The notes beneath the pieces are model-generated. The model worked only from the letters and a program-made list of their open reading frames with translations, did no database searches and had not been told where the DNA came from. The translations under genes and the position numbers were made by a program. A stretch of DNA of 64,000 bases from Neobacillus cucumis. Lineage in GTDB: Bacteria; Bacillota; Bacilli; Bacillales; Cytobacillaceae. Positions 55,893-63,872 of the stretch are shown one piece after another (position 1 is the stretch's first letter; the number at the start of each line of letters is the position of its first letter). The stretch is taken from contig NZ_PGVE01000012.1 of assembly GCF_002860255.1 (NCBI RefSeq), forward strand, positions 232,871-296,870. The letters are read 5' to 3'.

Positions 55893-56897
55893 TTATAAAA
55901 AAATTAGCTGAAAAATAGATACGGAAAAATAGACGACAAGAGGAGTTACCAATAGTAGATAAAGGACAAACTTTTTCTTAAAATAACCAAATAACATTAA
56001 GGTGTTTTTTATATCAATCATAGGACCGAAAACAAGAAAGGCAAGGATGGAACCTTCTGTAAAAGTGGAACCAAATGACGAAGCTACAAAGGCATCTGCT
56101 GAAGAGCATACAGAAAGGACGTATCCTAGTCCCATCATAGCCATTGGCGCAAAGGTTGTGCTTGTCCCTATTGATAAGAGAACATTTCGGTCTAAAAAAG
56201 CTTGAAATAAACTGGCAAGAAATGCACCTATGAACAAATACTTCCCTGTATCAAATAATTCATCACTTGCATGATAGAGAGTTTCTAATAGTTTATTTCC
56301 TCTTTGGTGGTGGTGGTGTTGATGGTCATCCTTCTGCACTTTAAGAATATTTTTACCTTTAAAACGGCTGTAAATGATTAATCCAATAATAATGGAGCTT
56401 ATAAATCCTACCAACATCCTTGCATTGGCTACATAAGGTGTGCTTTTAAATGCAAAATAAGTAGACGCATAAACGACCGGATTTAAGATTGGAGCACTCA
56501 GCATAAATACAACACCTACATGCGATGGCATGCCTTTTTTTATTAACCTGCGAACGACAGGAACGATAGCACACTCACATATAGGAAAGATTATTCCAAG
56601 TAAAGCAGCAGGTATAAGGGCTAAATAGGCATTACGGGGCACTACCCTTCGGATCACATTTTCGGAAACAAATGATTGGATAATAGCCGATACAAATACA
56701 CCCAGTAAAATAAATGGAATGGCTTCTAAAATAATACTAAGAAAAATAGTATTTACATTAAAAAACGTACCAGGGATTCTAGTAAAAAAAGAAATGTTTT
56801 TTAATTCCTCCGCAAAAAGAAATAGAAAAAGGAATAAACAAAATAATAGTAATACGAGGCTATCTTTTACCAACTTATTTATAAAGCTCACATCCAA
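55893..56897 (-). CDS. YraQ/UPF0718-like permease (pair 2), divergent from znuA
   Basis: 334 residues. An extra N-terminal membrane segment precedes IPFILLGVFVSAIIQSFV and FPICECAIVPVVRRLIKKG. The central loop has a clear His tract, DDHQHHHHQRGN, and the final part keeps VCSSADAFVASSF. Start TTG 56897 (GGGGAGG upstream), or GTG 56891. Transcribed divergently from the zinc-binding lipoprotein, with the Zur box between, so it is a strong candidate for zinc-regulated metal transport. The family function is still undefined. Confidence 0.82.
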   Translation of the reverse strand: MDVSFINKLVKDSLVLLLFCLFLFLFLFAEELKNISFFTRIPGTFFNVNTIFLSIILEAIPFILLGVFVSAIIQSFVSENVIRRVVPRNAYLALIPAALLGIIFPICECAIVPVVRRLIKKGMPSHVGVVFMLSAPILNPVVYASTYFAFKSTPYVANARMLVGFISSIIIGLIIYSRFKGKNILKVQKDDHQHHHHQRGNKLLETLYHASDELFDTGKYLFIGAFLASLFQAFLDRNVLLSIGTSTTFAPMAMMGLGYVLSVCSSADAFVASSFGSTFTEGSILAFLVFGPMIDIKNTLMLFGYFKKKFVLYLLLVTPLVVYFSVSIFQLIFL

Positions 56898-56973
56898 TCT
56901 ACCTCCCCAAATCTATCATTCCTATCCTATGGATATGCAGTTCTAGTTCATTCCTTGCATTAAAATTTGATGA

Positions 56974-57002
56974 TTGACATTAATAAATATTCGTTATAAG
57001 AT
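56974..57002 (+). promoter_or_regulatory. Promoter of znuA
   Basis: TTGACA (56974-56979), 17-base spacer, TAAGAT (56997-57002). The Zur box lies directly downstream, over the expected transcription start. Confidence 0.65.
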
Positions 57003-57007
57003 TTAAT

Positions 57008-57022
57008 TCGTAATAATTACGA
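57008..57022. promoter_or_regulatory. Zur box (perfect)
   Basis: TCGTAATAATTACGA, a perfect 7-1-7 palindrome that equals the Bacillus Zur consensus TCGTAATnATTACGA. It overlaps the start region of znuA and is about 110 bases upstream of the divergent permease gene. Confidence 0.9.
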
Positions 57023-57074
57023 TTTATATATTGTTATAGATCTTAAATAATATTAAATAATTATTCGCTTTAAA

Positions 57075-57089
57075 TCGTAATAATTCCTA
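57075..57089. promoter_or_regulatory. Second, half-degenerate Zur site
   Basis: TCGTAATAATTCCTA: left half perfect, right half poor. Lies in the znuA leader 30 bases before the start codon. Confidence 0.45.
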
Positions 57090-57118
57090 ATTAAAGGCAA
57101 CTTGGGAGGAAAATGAAC

Positions 57119-58048
57119 ATGAAAAGGCTTTTAGTTCCATTAATTATTTTTCTATTAATGGTAAGTGGTTGCTCAAACGTAGCTTCAACGAAAAGTGAAA
57201 ATTCAAGTGAAGGATCTAAAAAACTGCAAATTATCACTACTTTTTATCCCATATACTATTTTGCAAAAAAGGTGGCAGGCGACTCTGCAAACGTGGAACT
57301 ATTAATACCAAATGGTGTAGAACCACATGATTGGGAACCGACAGCAAAGGATATGGCAAAAATTCAAGACGCTGATGTTTTTATTTACAATAGCCATTAC
57401 TTTGAACTTTGGACTGAAAAGGTATTGAAAAGTATTAATGATTCCCAATTAAAAGTTGTTGAAGCTTCCAGTGGGATTAAATTGATGGATGCACTGGAAT
57501 CTGTGGATGAGGAGGAGCACAGTGCTTCTAAAGATCCACATGTCTGGCTTTCTCCAGTTTTAGCTCAGCAAGAAGTTAACACCATTGCTAAGGGTTTAGA
57601 ACAGGCTGATCCCAAAAATAAGGACCAGTATCAAAAAAATGCAGAGACTTTAAATTCTGAGCTAGCTGATTTGGACCGCTTATATAAAGAGACTATCAAT
57701 AAAGCCAAGAATAAAGAATTTGTTACTCAACATGCAGCATTTGGATACTTGGCAAAACAATATGGACTGACTCAAATTCCTATCGCAGGATTATCACCCG
57801 ACGTTGAACCTACATTAGGAAAATTAGCTGAATTAACAGAATTAACAAAGAAGAAAAAGATAAAGGTTGTTTATTTTGAGGAGATGACATCTTCAAAAGT
57901 GGCGGAAACGTTAGCCAAAGAAATAGGTGCAAAAACGGAAGTATTAAATCCATTAGAAGGATTAACGAAAGAAGAACGACAACAAGGATTAGACTATATT
58001 GGTGTTATGAAAAAAAATCTGGATGCATTGAAATTAACGATTTTTTGA
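57119..58048 (+). CDS. znuA: Zinc ABC transporter substrate-binding lipoprotein
   Basis: 309 residues. Lipobox VSGC (Cys 18) for membrane anchoring. Cluster A-I metal-binding fold: NGVEPHDWEPTAKD, KDPHVWLSPVLAQQE and FVTQHAAFGYLAKQYGL give the three His ligands; EEMTSSKVAETLAKE is near the end. The His-rich loop of many zinc-binding members is reduced to EEEHSASKD. I choose ATG 57119; an ATG two codons earlier is only three bases from GGGAGG. Binds zinc and would hand it to a ZnuBC permease/ATPase, not seen in this window. Zur-controlled. Confidence 0.9.
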   Translation: MKRLLVPLIIFLLMVSGCSNVASTKSENSSEGSKKLQIITTFYPIYYFAKKVAGDSANVELLIPNGVEPHDWEPTAKDMAKIQDADVFIYNSHYFELWTEKVLKSINDSQLKVVEASSGIKLMDALESVDEEEHSASKDPHVWLSPVLAQQEVNTIAKGLEQADPKNKDQYQKNAETLNSELADLDRLYKETINKAKNKEFVTQHAAFGYLAKQYGLTQIPIAGLSPDVEPTLGKLAELTELTKKKKIKVVYFEEMTSSKVAETLAKEIGAKTEVLNPLEGLTKEERQQGLDYIGVMKKNLDALKLTIF

Positions 58049-58064
58049 TTAGTTATCTAATTTA

Positions 58065-58087
58065 GGGTTACTTCAAAAGAGTAACCC
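58065..58087 (+). terminator. Terminator after znuA
   Basis: 8-bp stem GGGTTACT / AGTAACCC with a 7-nt loop and a weak T-run (CCTTTAG). Confidence 0.55.
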
Positions 58088-58193
58088 CTTTAGAGGTCAC
58101 TCCAATCCAGTTTTTTGTTGGCAATTTTCTAGCATAGATAATGTAAGATAAGTTTATGCTTCTTAAATGATTTAATAGATGGTTACGAGAAAC

Positions 58194-58889
58194 TTAGTTT
58201 AAATCTACCGGGCTTTTAAACTTGTATTCCGTTCTAAAAAAACTATAAATCGGTTCCGATGTTTTAGAATGAATAACAAGTGTTGTGGACTCATGTCTTG
58301 CAATCTTTAGAGAAAGAGTCACTTGATCATCGTTTGGAAAATTAGGGTCATAGATAAATATGGACAGTTGGTTTTCATCCAAGTCATATCCATAGGCAAG
58401 AACTTGATGATGTCTTCTTATCTCAAAAGGATTAAACGATTTTACTCGGACTAAACCAAGCGGTGAAAGCTTACCGTGATCAAGATCCTTTTTTATTCTC
58501 GGCCACTCCTCTTTCATCATTCTCCATGCCCTTCCATGTGGTGCAGCTCCAACATACCTATCAGATGTTTCGTAATCCGGAAGGAAAGGATTCATCAAAA
58601 CCATATATTTCATGAGACCTAAGGGCAAATGAAAGCTATCAATCTGCCGATTTACGATATATTCGAACAATGGACCAAAGGAAGGAGCAGTCGTAATAGG
58701 TGGGATCGGCATTTTAGCTTCAAAGTAATCTATTGCAGCATAAATCATTCCTCCACAAAGACCATACGAGGCATTACCGATTGGTATCTGCCGACCCAAA
58801 AACCCTATTTTCTTTACTGGAACCTGTGGAAAGCTGTTTCCAAATTTAAAACCGGACGTGCTGGGGAGAAAGCCTGTTAAGGTTGACAT
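58194..58889 (-). CDS. Hypothetical protein, possible papain-fold (C39-like) enzyme
   Basis: 231 residues, no clear signal peptide. The pattern NASYGLCGGMIYAAIDYFE (Cys 45), later EIRRHHQVLAYGYDL (His 160/161) and IFIYDPNFPNDD (Asp 181) has the order and spacing of a papain-like Cys-His-Asp triad, as in C39-type peptidases and related transferases. I do not recognise the family by name. Start ATG 58889, eight bases after AGGTGG; a GTG four codons earlier is part of that site. No genomic partner suggests a substrate. Confidence 0.55.
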   Translation of the reverse strand: MSTLTGFLPSTSGFKFGNSFPQVPVKKIGFLGRQIPIGNASYGLCGGMIYAAIDYFEAKMPIPPITTAPSFGPLFEYIVNRQIDSFHLPLGLMKYMVLMNPFLPDYETSDRYVGAAPHGRAWRMMKEEWPRIKKDLDHGKLSPLGLVRVKSFNPFEIRRHHQVLAYGYDLDENQLSIFIYDPNFPNDDQVTLSLKIARHESTTLVIHSKTSEPIYSFFRTEYKFKSPVDLN

Positions 58890-59023
58890 AGTGACATCCA
58901 CCTATTTTCTTTGAAATGATTGCAAAAATATATCAACAGTTGTTGACCTGTGGGTTTTATTATATTCATAAATTCCTGCTTTCAGGAATAAACATTTGCT
59001 TTTTTCGAAGTTTTTGAGAGTTA

Positions 59024-59053
59024 AAAAAGTCTACAATTCCTGTAGACTTTTAA
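59024..59053. terminator. Bidirectional terminator
   Basis: 11-bp stem AAAAGTCTACA / TGTAGACTTTT with loop ATTCC, past the stop of the 117-residue hypothetical gene. A similar hairpin occurs at 50974. Confidence 0.8.
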
Positions 59054-59070
59054 CTTCGCTCATTCTTTTT

Positions 59071-59424
59071 TCAAAATTGTCGTTGGGCTAGTATTTCTTT
59101 TCTATAATCTTCATTTATTATTCCCATATTGCCAATATGCTGGCGTGTTTTTTCATCACCCAAATAATATAGCAAGGAGTAGATGAGGGTCAGCCGCAGG
59201 TCATATTCTTTGTTTTGGGGCTGATGATGATACTCAAGATAAGGGACATGGGCGCGGATATAACTCTCCCAATCAGTTTCATCGGTTTTATCAAACATCC
59301 GTTCCAGGACAGCCAATTGACTTGGCGTTGCTTCTATTTTAAAATCCCATTCCACTCCATCAGGTTCACTAAAAACCTCGTGAGATTGAATATTAATATA
59401 ATAACTGTGTTTTTGTTCTTCCAT
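59071..59424 (-). CDS. Hypothetical protein
   Basis: 117 residues, not recognised. No signal peptide or membrane segment; acidic first half (SEPDGVEWDFKIEATPSQLA), then a helical half with YDLRLTLIYSLLYYLGDEKT. The RBS (AGGAGAGGATC) is good and a terminator follows, which supports a real gene. No contextual hint of function. Confidence 0.6.
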   Translation of the reverse strand: MEEQKHSYYINIQSHEVFSEPDGVEWDFKIEATPSQLAVLERMFDKTDETDWESYIRAHVPYLEYHHQPQNKEYDLRLTLIYSLLYYLGDEKTRQHIGNMGIINEDYRKEILAQRQF

Positions 59425-59484
59425 GAGATCCTCTCCTTTTTTAAGATTACCGAGACTGTCTGTAATTCAATGACTTACCCTTTC

Positions 59485-59543
59485 TTGTTTAGTACCCTAT
59501 CTTTCAAAAATTTAAAACCAACTCATCTGAGTTCTATGAAAAT
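59485..59543 (+). repeat. 59-bp dispersed repeat, copy 2
   Basis: Matches 27437-27495 (55 of 59). Lies between the 117-residue hypothetical gene and the LysR gene. Confidence 0.85.
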
Positions 59544-59633
59544 AAAGTGAAAAGGTTGTACTATGCAATTTAAGGCTAGCAACATTTTCAGGGAATAAAC
59601 CTGATTGTAACGTCCAGAAACCGTTCATCATAC

Positions 59634-60515
59634 TCATTCACTCTCTATTCCGCTATTCCTATATGATAAATATTCTAAAAATTTCTTGGACGCAAGGGAA
59701 AGTGATTTTTGTTCTCTCATAGCAACACCAATATTTCTGAAAGCAGGAACCTCAAGCTCTTTCGCTATAATTTTGTGAGGAATACGCTGTAATATCAATT
59801 CTGGTAATATACTGATTCCTAGACCATTTTCCACCATAGACATAATGGCATAGTCATCCCATGTTGTAAAATTAACATTCGGTGAAATATGGTGTCTTTC
59901 AAAAATTTCGGAGATTTCTGCTTTCGCCCCCTTTTCCAACAGCATAAACGGACTGTTCAGTAAGCCGTTGATGGGGAACTTTTCGCAATTAGCAAGAGGA
60001 TGATTTTGTGGAATCACTACCAGCAAACGGTCTTGTTCCAAAAAGATTGTTTCAAGGTCTGCTTTTGTAGGTAGCCGCAAAAATCCGAAGTCAACACGCC
60101 CATTTAGGATCCAGCTTTCAATTTCTGTATAATCTCCAAGCAGAAATTCAAAATCTATCTTTGGATAATCCTTCTTAAAAATTTTAATAATGTTAGGGAG
60201 CCAATGAGATGCTACGCTGGAAAATGTACCAATACGAATTATCCCAGATTCCATATCGTGTAGGTCATCGATTTGCTTCATTAAGATTTCATACTCATTG
60301 CAAATTCGCTTTAATTGGGGCAGTAATTTGAAACCATCAGAGGTTAAATTGATACCCGTACGTCCTCTTTCTAAAAGGAAAACCCCCCATTCCTTTTCTA
60401 AATCGTTAATCATACGGCTAATTCCAGACTGTGAATAGTCCAATGTTTCGGCAGCTTTTGTAAAACTACCCAATTCTACTGCTTTTACAAATGCCATATA
60501 TTTTTGGATATTCAT
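59634..60515 (-). CDS. LysR-family transcriptional regulator
   Basis: 293 residues. The winged helix-turn-helix head covers MAFVKAVELGSFTKAAETLD and SQSGISRMINDLEKEWGVFL. The substrate domain has IRIGTFSSVASHWLPNIIKI and MVENGLGISILPELIL. Start ATG 60515, with GAGGAAAG nearby; the longer frame (twelve residues more) has no ribosome site. Divergent to the EamA exporter, which it most likely activates through the ~270-base gap. Confidence 0.88.
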   Translation of the reverse strand: MNIQKYMAFVKAVELGSFTKAAETLDYSQSGISRMINDLEKEWGVFLLERGRTGINLTSDGFKLLPQLKRICNEYEILMKQIDDLHDMESGIIRIGTFSSVASHWLPNIIKIFKKDYPKIDFEFLLGDYTEIESWILNGRVDFGFLRLPTKADLETIFLEQDRLLVVIPQNHPLANCEKFPINGLLNSPFMLLEKGAKAEISEIFERHHISPNVNFTTWDDYAIMSMVENGLGISILPELILQRIPHKIIAKELEVPAFRNIGVAMREQKSLSLASKKFLEYLSYRNSGIESE

Positions 60516-60740
60516 ATTTCTTTCCTCATTCCATCTGATTTTGTCATACATACCATGATAAACATTCGTTTTTGTAATGTATGTGAGTATGATATATTAT
60601 TGCTACTAATTATTCAAGTTAGGAAAGGAAAGGTGTTTAACGATGTTTTTTATTTGAAACATACGAACAAATCGGTGTAAGTATTGCCTCCCTTGAATAT
60701 TATTGAGGTCTTGTAATCACTTATTTTAAATACGTTTTAA

Positions 60741-60773
60741 GAATCTGCGAAATATAAGCTGTTTCGCAGATTC
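60741..60773 (+). promoter_or_regulatory. 12-bp hairpin next to the exporter's ribosome binding site
   Basis: GAATCTGCGAAA / TTTCGCAGATTC, loop of nine bases, no T-run. The GTAGGAG site begins on the base right after the stem and ATG 60787 follows. May control translation or be an operator of the LysR protein. Confidence 0.6.
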
Positions 60774-60786
60774 GTAGGAGTAGACG

Positions 60787-61680
60787 ATGAAATCTAAAAT
60801 TCAGTTTATATTATCAATGATTATTTTCGGTACAATTGGTTTAGTTGTTCGATACATTGATCTAGCATCGAGCGAAAGAGCTTTACTAAGCAGTTTCCTA
60901 GGATGCTTATTTTTACTGCTAGTATTCTTCATGATTAAGAAAAAAATATCATGGAATCTAGTTAAATCCAATGCTTTATTTTTGATTCTATCAAGCATTG
61001 CATTGGGAGGAAATTGGATTTTTCTTTATCAATCGTATGACCAAACGACAATTGCCAATGCAACTCTAGGTTATTACTGTGCACCTGTATTTGTAATGAT
61101 TCTTTCTCCCTTTGTACTTCGGGAACAATTATCCATCAAGAAAATTGTGTGTATTGGTGTAGCGATCATAGGGATGTTAATGATTTTAGGAGAAGGCGTG
61201 AGGGCATCCAGCTCAGACGATCTTATTGGATTTTCCTTTGGATTAATCGCAGCAGCATTTTATGCTTCGTTATTGCTTCTAAATAAATTTATTAAAGATA
61301 TGGGAAATTTAGAGCTGACCATCATTCAGCTTGGGATAACCACTTTACTTCTCATGCCATATGTTTTCTTTACTGAAGGCTTTGGTATCTTTGAAGTATC
61401 AAGCTCTTCCATTCCTTTTATTTTAATTTTAGGGATTATCAATACAGGGATTGGGTTCTGGTTATTTTTCTCTGGTATGGAAGGATTAAAAGGACAGAGT
61501 ATAGCTATGCTCAGTTATGTCGATCCATTTATGGCTATATTGACTTCTGCAATTATCCTGCAAGAACAAATGACAATTGTTCAAATGCTTGGTGGTGTAT
61601 TGCTATTAGGCTCTACATTTGTTTGTGAAATTAAATCAGTTAACTTTTCAAAACAACTAATGAAAACACCAGCGGAATAA
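60787..61680 (+). CDS. EamA/DMT-family transporter
   Basis: 297 residues with about ten membrane segments in two EamA repeats (~5-140 and ~150-290). The second repeat includes GIINTGIGFWLFFSGMEGLK and SYVDPFMAILTSAIILQEQM, classical RhaT/YdcZ-like DMT segments. Such proteins export amino acids, metabolites or drugs. The divergent LysR gene is the probable regulator. ATG 60787 has GTAGGAG directly upstream, next to the hairpin. Confidence 0.85.
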   Translation: MKSKIQFILSMIIFGTIGLVVRYIDLASSERALLSSFLGCLFLLLVFFMIKKKISWNLVKSNALFLILSSIALGGNWIFLYQSYDQTTIANATLGYYCAPVFVMILSPFVLREQLSIKKIVCIGVAIIGMLMILGEGVRASSSDDLIGFSFGLIAAAFYASLLLLNKFIKDMGNLELTIIQLGITTLLLMPYVFFTEGFGIFEVSSSSIPFILILGIINTGIGFWLFFSGMEGLKGQSIAMLSYVDPFMAILTSAIILQEQMTIVQMLGGVLLLGSTFVCEIKSVNFSKQLMKTPAE

Positions 61681-61872
61681 CGTAAAAACAGTGGGAAGCA
61701 TTTGTTTCTCTCTGTTTTATATTTTAGGGTGTTTTTAGATTAAGATTTAATTTTTATGGATAATTCAATATTACTGGAGAAATATATAATTGATAAACTT
61801 AGTACTAAAGGTGGTACTTCAATGGGGCTACTAAGTAAGTTATTTGGCGATCACAACAAGGAGGAAGAAACA

Positions 61873-62424
61873 ATGACAAACGAAAAACTAAAAATAGGGA
61901 TTATTTTAGGTAGTACACGCCAAGGAAGAGTTAGTCCTCAAGTTGGCGAATGGGTAAAAGGAATTGCCGATAAACGTGGGGATGCAGAATATGAGATTGT
62001 AGATATTGCAGATTTCAATTTACCATTTGTCTTCACAACAGCAGGTGATGAACCAGGAATAAAAGCATGGTCTGAAAAGTTAACTAGTTTAGATGGATTT
62101 GTTTTCATTGTAGCTGAATATAATCACAGTATTACAGGGGCATTAAAGAACGCATTAGATTCAGCTCGTGATGAGTGGAATAATAAAGCAGCTGGTATTG
62201 TAAGCTATGGATCTACTGGGGGAGCTCGTGCTGCTGAACATTTACGTGGGATTTGCGGAGAACTACAAATAGCAGATGTAAGAGTTCATCCAACTTTATC
62301 TTTATTTACTGATTTCGAGAATGGAACTAATTTTAAACCACAAGATCTACATTTAAATAATGTTAATGCGATGCTTGACCAAGTGATTGCTTGGAGTGGT
62401 GCATTAAAAACTGTTAGAAAATAG
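61873..62424 (+). CDS. NADPH-dependent FMN reductase
   Basis: 183 residues, flavodoxin-like. The FMN phosphate loop is IILGSTRQGRVSPQVGEWV near residues 10-28, followed by VAEYNHSITGALKNALD and AGIVSYGSTGGARAAEHL, standard for the SsuE/azoreductase-like group. It transfers electrons from NADPH to FMN or quinones. I choose ATG 61873, eight bases after AAGGAGG; a longer frame from 61756 adds about 39 unlikely residues. The 190 bases between the exporter stop and this start may hold its own promoter. Confidence 0.85.
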   Translation: MTNEKLKIGIILGSTRQGRVSPQVGEWVKGIADKRGDAEYEIVDIADFNLPFVFTTAGDEPGIKAWSEKLTSLDGFVFIVAEYNHSITGALKNALDSARDEWNNKAAGIVSYGSTGGARAAEHLRGICGELQIADVRVHPTLSLFTDFENGTNFKPQDLHLNNVNAMLDQVIAWSGALKTVRK

Positions 62425-62445
62425 GTGTTGTCAAATAAAAATAAT

Positions 62446-62495
62446 AAGGGGACCCAACATTTAGACTAAGCCGTTCCCTTTTGAGGTACCCGCAT
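62446..62495 (+). repeat. 50-bp inverted repeat, left copy
   Basis: Pairs with 63670-63719 on the opposite strand. Best-matched part is AAGCCGTTC-C-CTTTTG and GTACCCGCAT; a central ACATTTAGAC is in the same (plus) orientation in both copies. Confidence 0.75.
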
Positions 62496-62523
62496 AGGAA
62501 AAAGTGAATATAAAAACAACTAT

Positions 62524-62562
62524 AAAAGCAGTGGGTTTCGCACATGAAATCTCACTGCTTTT
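62524..62562 (+). terminator. Terminator
   Basis: 10-bp stem AAAAGCAGTG / CACTGCTTTT, T-rich after the stem; follows the FMN reductase gene. Confidence 0.75.
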
Positions 62563-62688
62563 AGCATGCTTATAGGAAAATTATGTTAAAATTACTTATA
62601 TTGGCTTAATCAATTAAAAAGGCAGAATAGTTGAACAAGAGATTAGGATTTGCTGGTAATATTAGATTGGAGATTAGGGGGGGAGTCA

Positions 62689-63390
62689 ATGAATAAAATA
62701 AATTGGTTAATTTATAGCACTATTGCAATTTTAATTGCTGTGGGTTGGTTTACATTTCAAAAAGTCACAGATAACACTTATGAAGGAATGTCCATTATTC
62801 CTGAACAACACAAGGATATTCCTTTATTTGAAGGATTGAAACCAACAGAACATGAGTATGTAATGGAAGGAAATCGCTGGAATGATATTTACGATTTTTA
62901 CTCAAAGGAACTTCCAAAGTATGGTTGGAAAGTTGAATATGAGCAAAGCTCATCAAATGAAAATGAAGATGTAACAGGGTTTATGTCCAGATGGCGAAAA
63001 AAGGGATTAGATTGGGAATTATCTATTGCAGGAAGCTATTTTAAAATGAATAACCAAACGGAAGTTATTTTTGATAAAACTCCTATTTATCATTCAACAA
63101 CTTGGATTGGTGATGTTCCAACAAGTATCTGTATCTATCAAAGTTCTTCCGATGAAAGTTGTTCTGAAATAAATGACAAAACTCAAATAGAAGGAATTGT
63201 CCGTTTTATCAACGATGCCATTGATTGGGATGAAGAAGTATTACCCCGCGAAAAAACAAGTGTCATTGACATTGGAGATATAGAAATAAAGGTTCTATAT
63301 GAAAACGACAAAGAAATTTACTTTCAATCAGAAAAAGGTACAAAAATAATGAAACCTGAACCAGATTTCTTTAAACTTACGAATCTTTAA
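62689..63390 (+). CDS. Hypothetical membrane-anchored protein
   Basis: 233 residues, not recognised. One N-terminal membrane segment (INWLIYSTIAILIAVGWF, ~4-22) and a long extracellular, mixed alpha/beta part with WNDIYDFYSKELPKYGWKVE, EVIFDKTPIYHSTTW and KVLYENDKEIYFQS. The FYSKELPKYGW segment recalls secreted sporulation-type domains, but I cannot place it in a family. Start ATG 62689, with GGGGGGAG just upstream; the extra thirteen residues of the longer frame are unlikely. It lies between the two 50-bp inverted repeats. Confidence 0.65.
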   Translation: MNKINWLIYSTIAILIAVGWFTFQKVTDNTYEGMSIIPEQHKDIPLFEGLKPTEHEYVMEGNRWNDIYDFYSKELPKYGWKVEYEQSSSNENEDVTGFMSRWRKKGLDWELSIAGSYFKMNNQTEVIFDKTPIYHSTTWIGDVPTSICIYQSSSDESCSEINDKTQIEGIVRFINDAIDWDEEVLPREKTSVIDIGDIEIKVLYENDKEIYFQSEKGTKIMKPEPDFFKLTNL

Positions 63391-63442
63391 TGATTACTGT
63401 CCTATAAAGTAACGGGTAGCTTTAGTTTAATAATTTACTTGG

Positions 63443-63467
63443 AACGGCAGTTATCTGTCGTTTTTTT
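63443..63467 (+). terminator. Terminator after the membrane-anchored hypothetical gene
   Basis: 8-bp stem AACGGCAG / CTGTCGTT with a TTAT loop and seven Ts. Confidence 0.85.
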
Positions 63468-63669
63468 AGTTATTGGATTAGCTTATCAATTAACATTACC
63501 AATAACAAAAGCATAATTTTTATTATGCTCTTGCTAATTAATCTGCGATTTATAATGTCAATTGTAGTATATAAACCTTCACGAATCTTTTCATATCAAT
63601 AAAAAAGCAGAGCAAATTCATATGCGAATTGCTCTACTGATGTAGCTGCTTTTATATGTGTTTTTATAG

Positions 63670-63719
63670 ATGCGGGTACTCCAAAAGAGAACGGCTTACA
63701 TTTAGACGAGGTACCCCTT
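63670..63719 (-). repeat. 50-bp inverted repeat, right copy
   Basis: Reverse complement of 62446-62495 in its outer parts: AAGGGG, AAGCCGTTC-T-CTTTTG and GTACCCGCAT. The central ten bases are inverted relative to the flanks. Confidence 0.75.
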
Positions 63720-63872
63720 TTTTATACACATCATTAATGTCAAGTCATTGAAACATGTCCCCTCAACTTCTATTGACCTAGAATTGGAACAAGTTATAGT
63801 GAATGGAACCAATGACATCACGCAACTAGTTTTAGATTTATAAATTCACGAGCGGAAAAAGATAAACGACAA

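Larger units (their letters stand above)
63391..63872. other. Intergenic region up to the group II intron
   Basis: About 480 bases. It holds the terminator at 63443, a hairpin AGAGCAAATTC / GAATTGCTCT around 63609-63635 and the right 50-bp repeat. A frame at 63706-63843 (VNGTNDITQLVLDL at its end) could be a gene scrap but is not convincing. Confidence 0.4.

Noticed and set aside
63706..63843. Possible gene scrap ending VNGTNDITQLVLDL
   Set aside because: Only 45 codons, no start or ribosome site, no family recognised; kept as a note in the intergenic entry.
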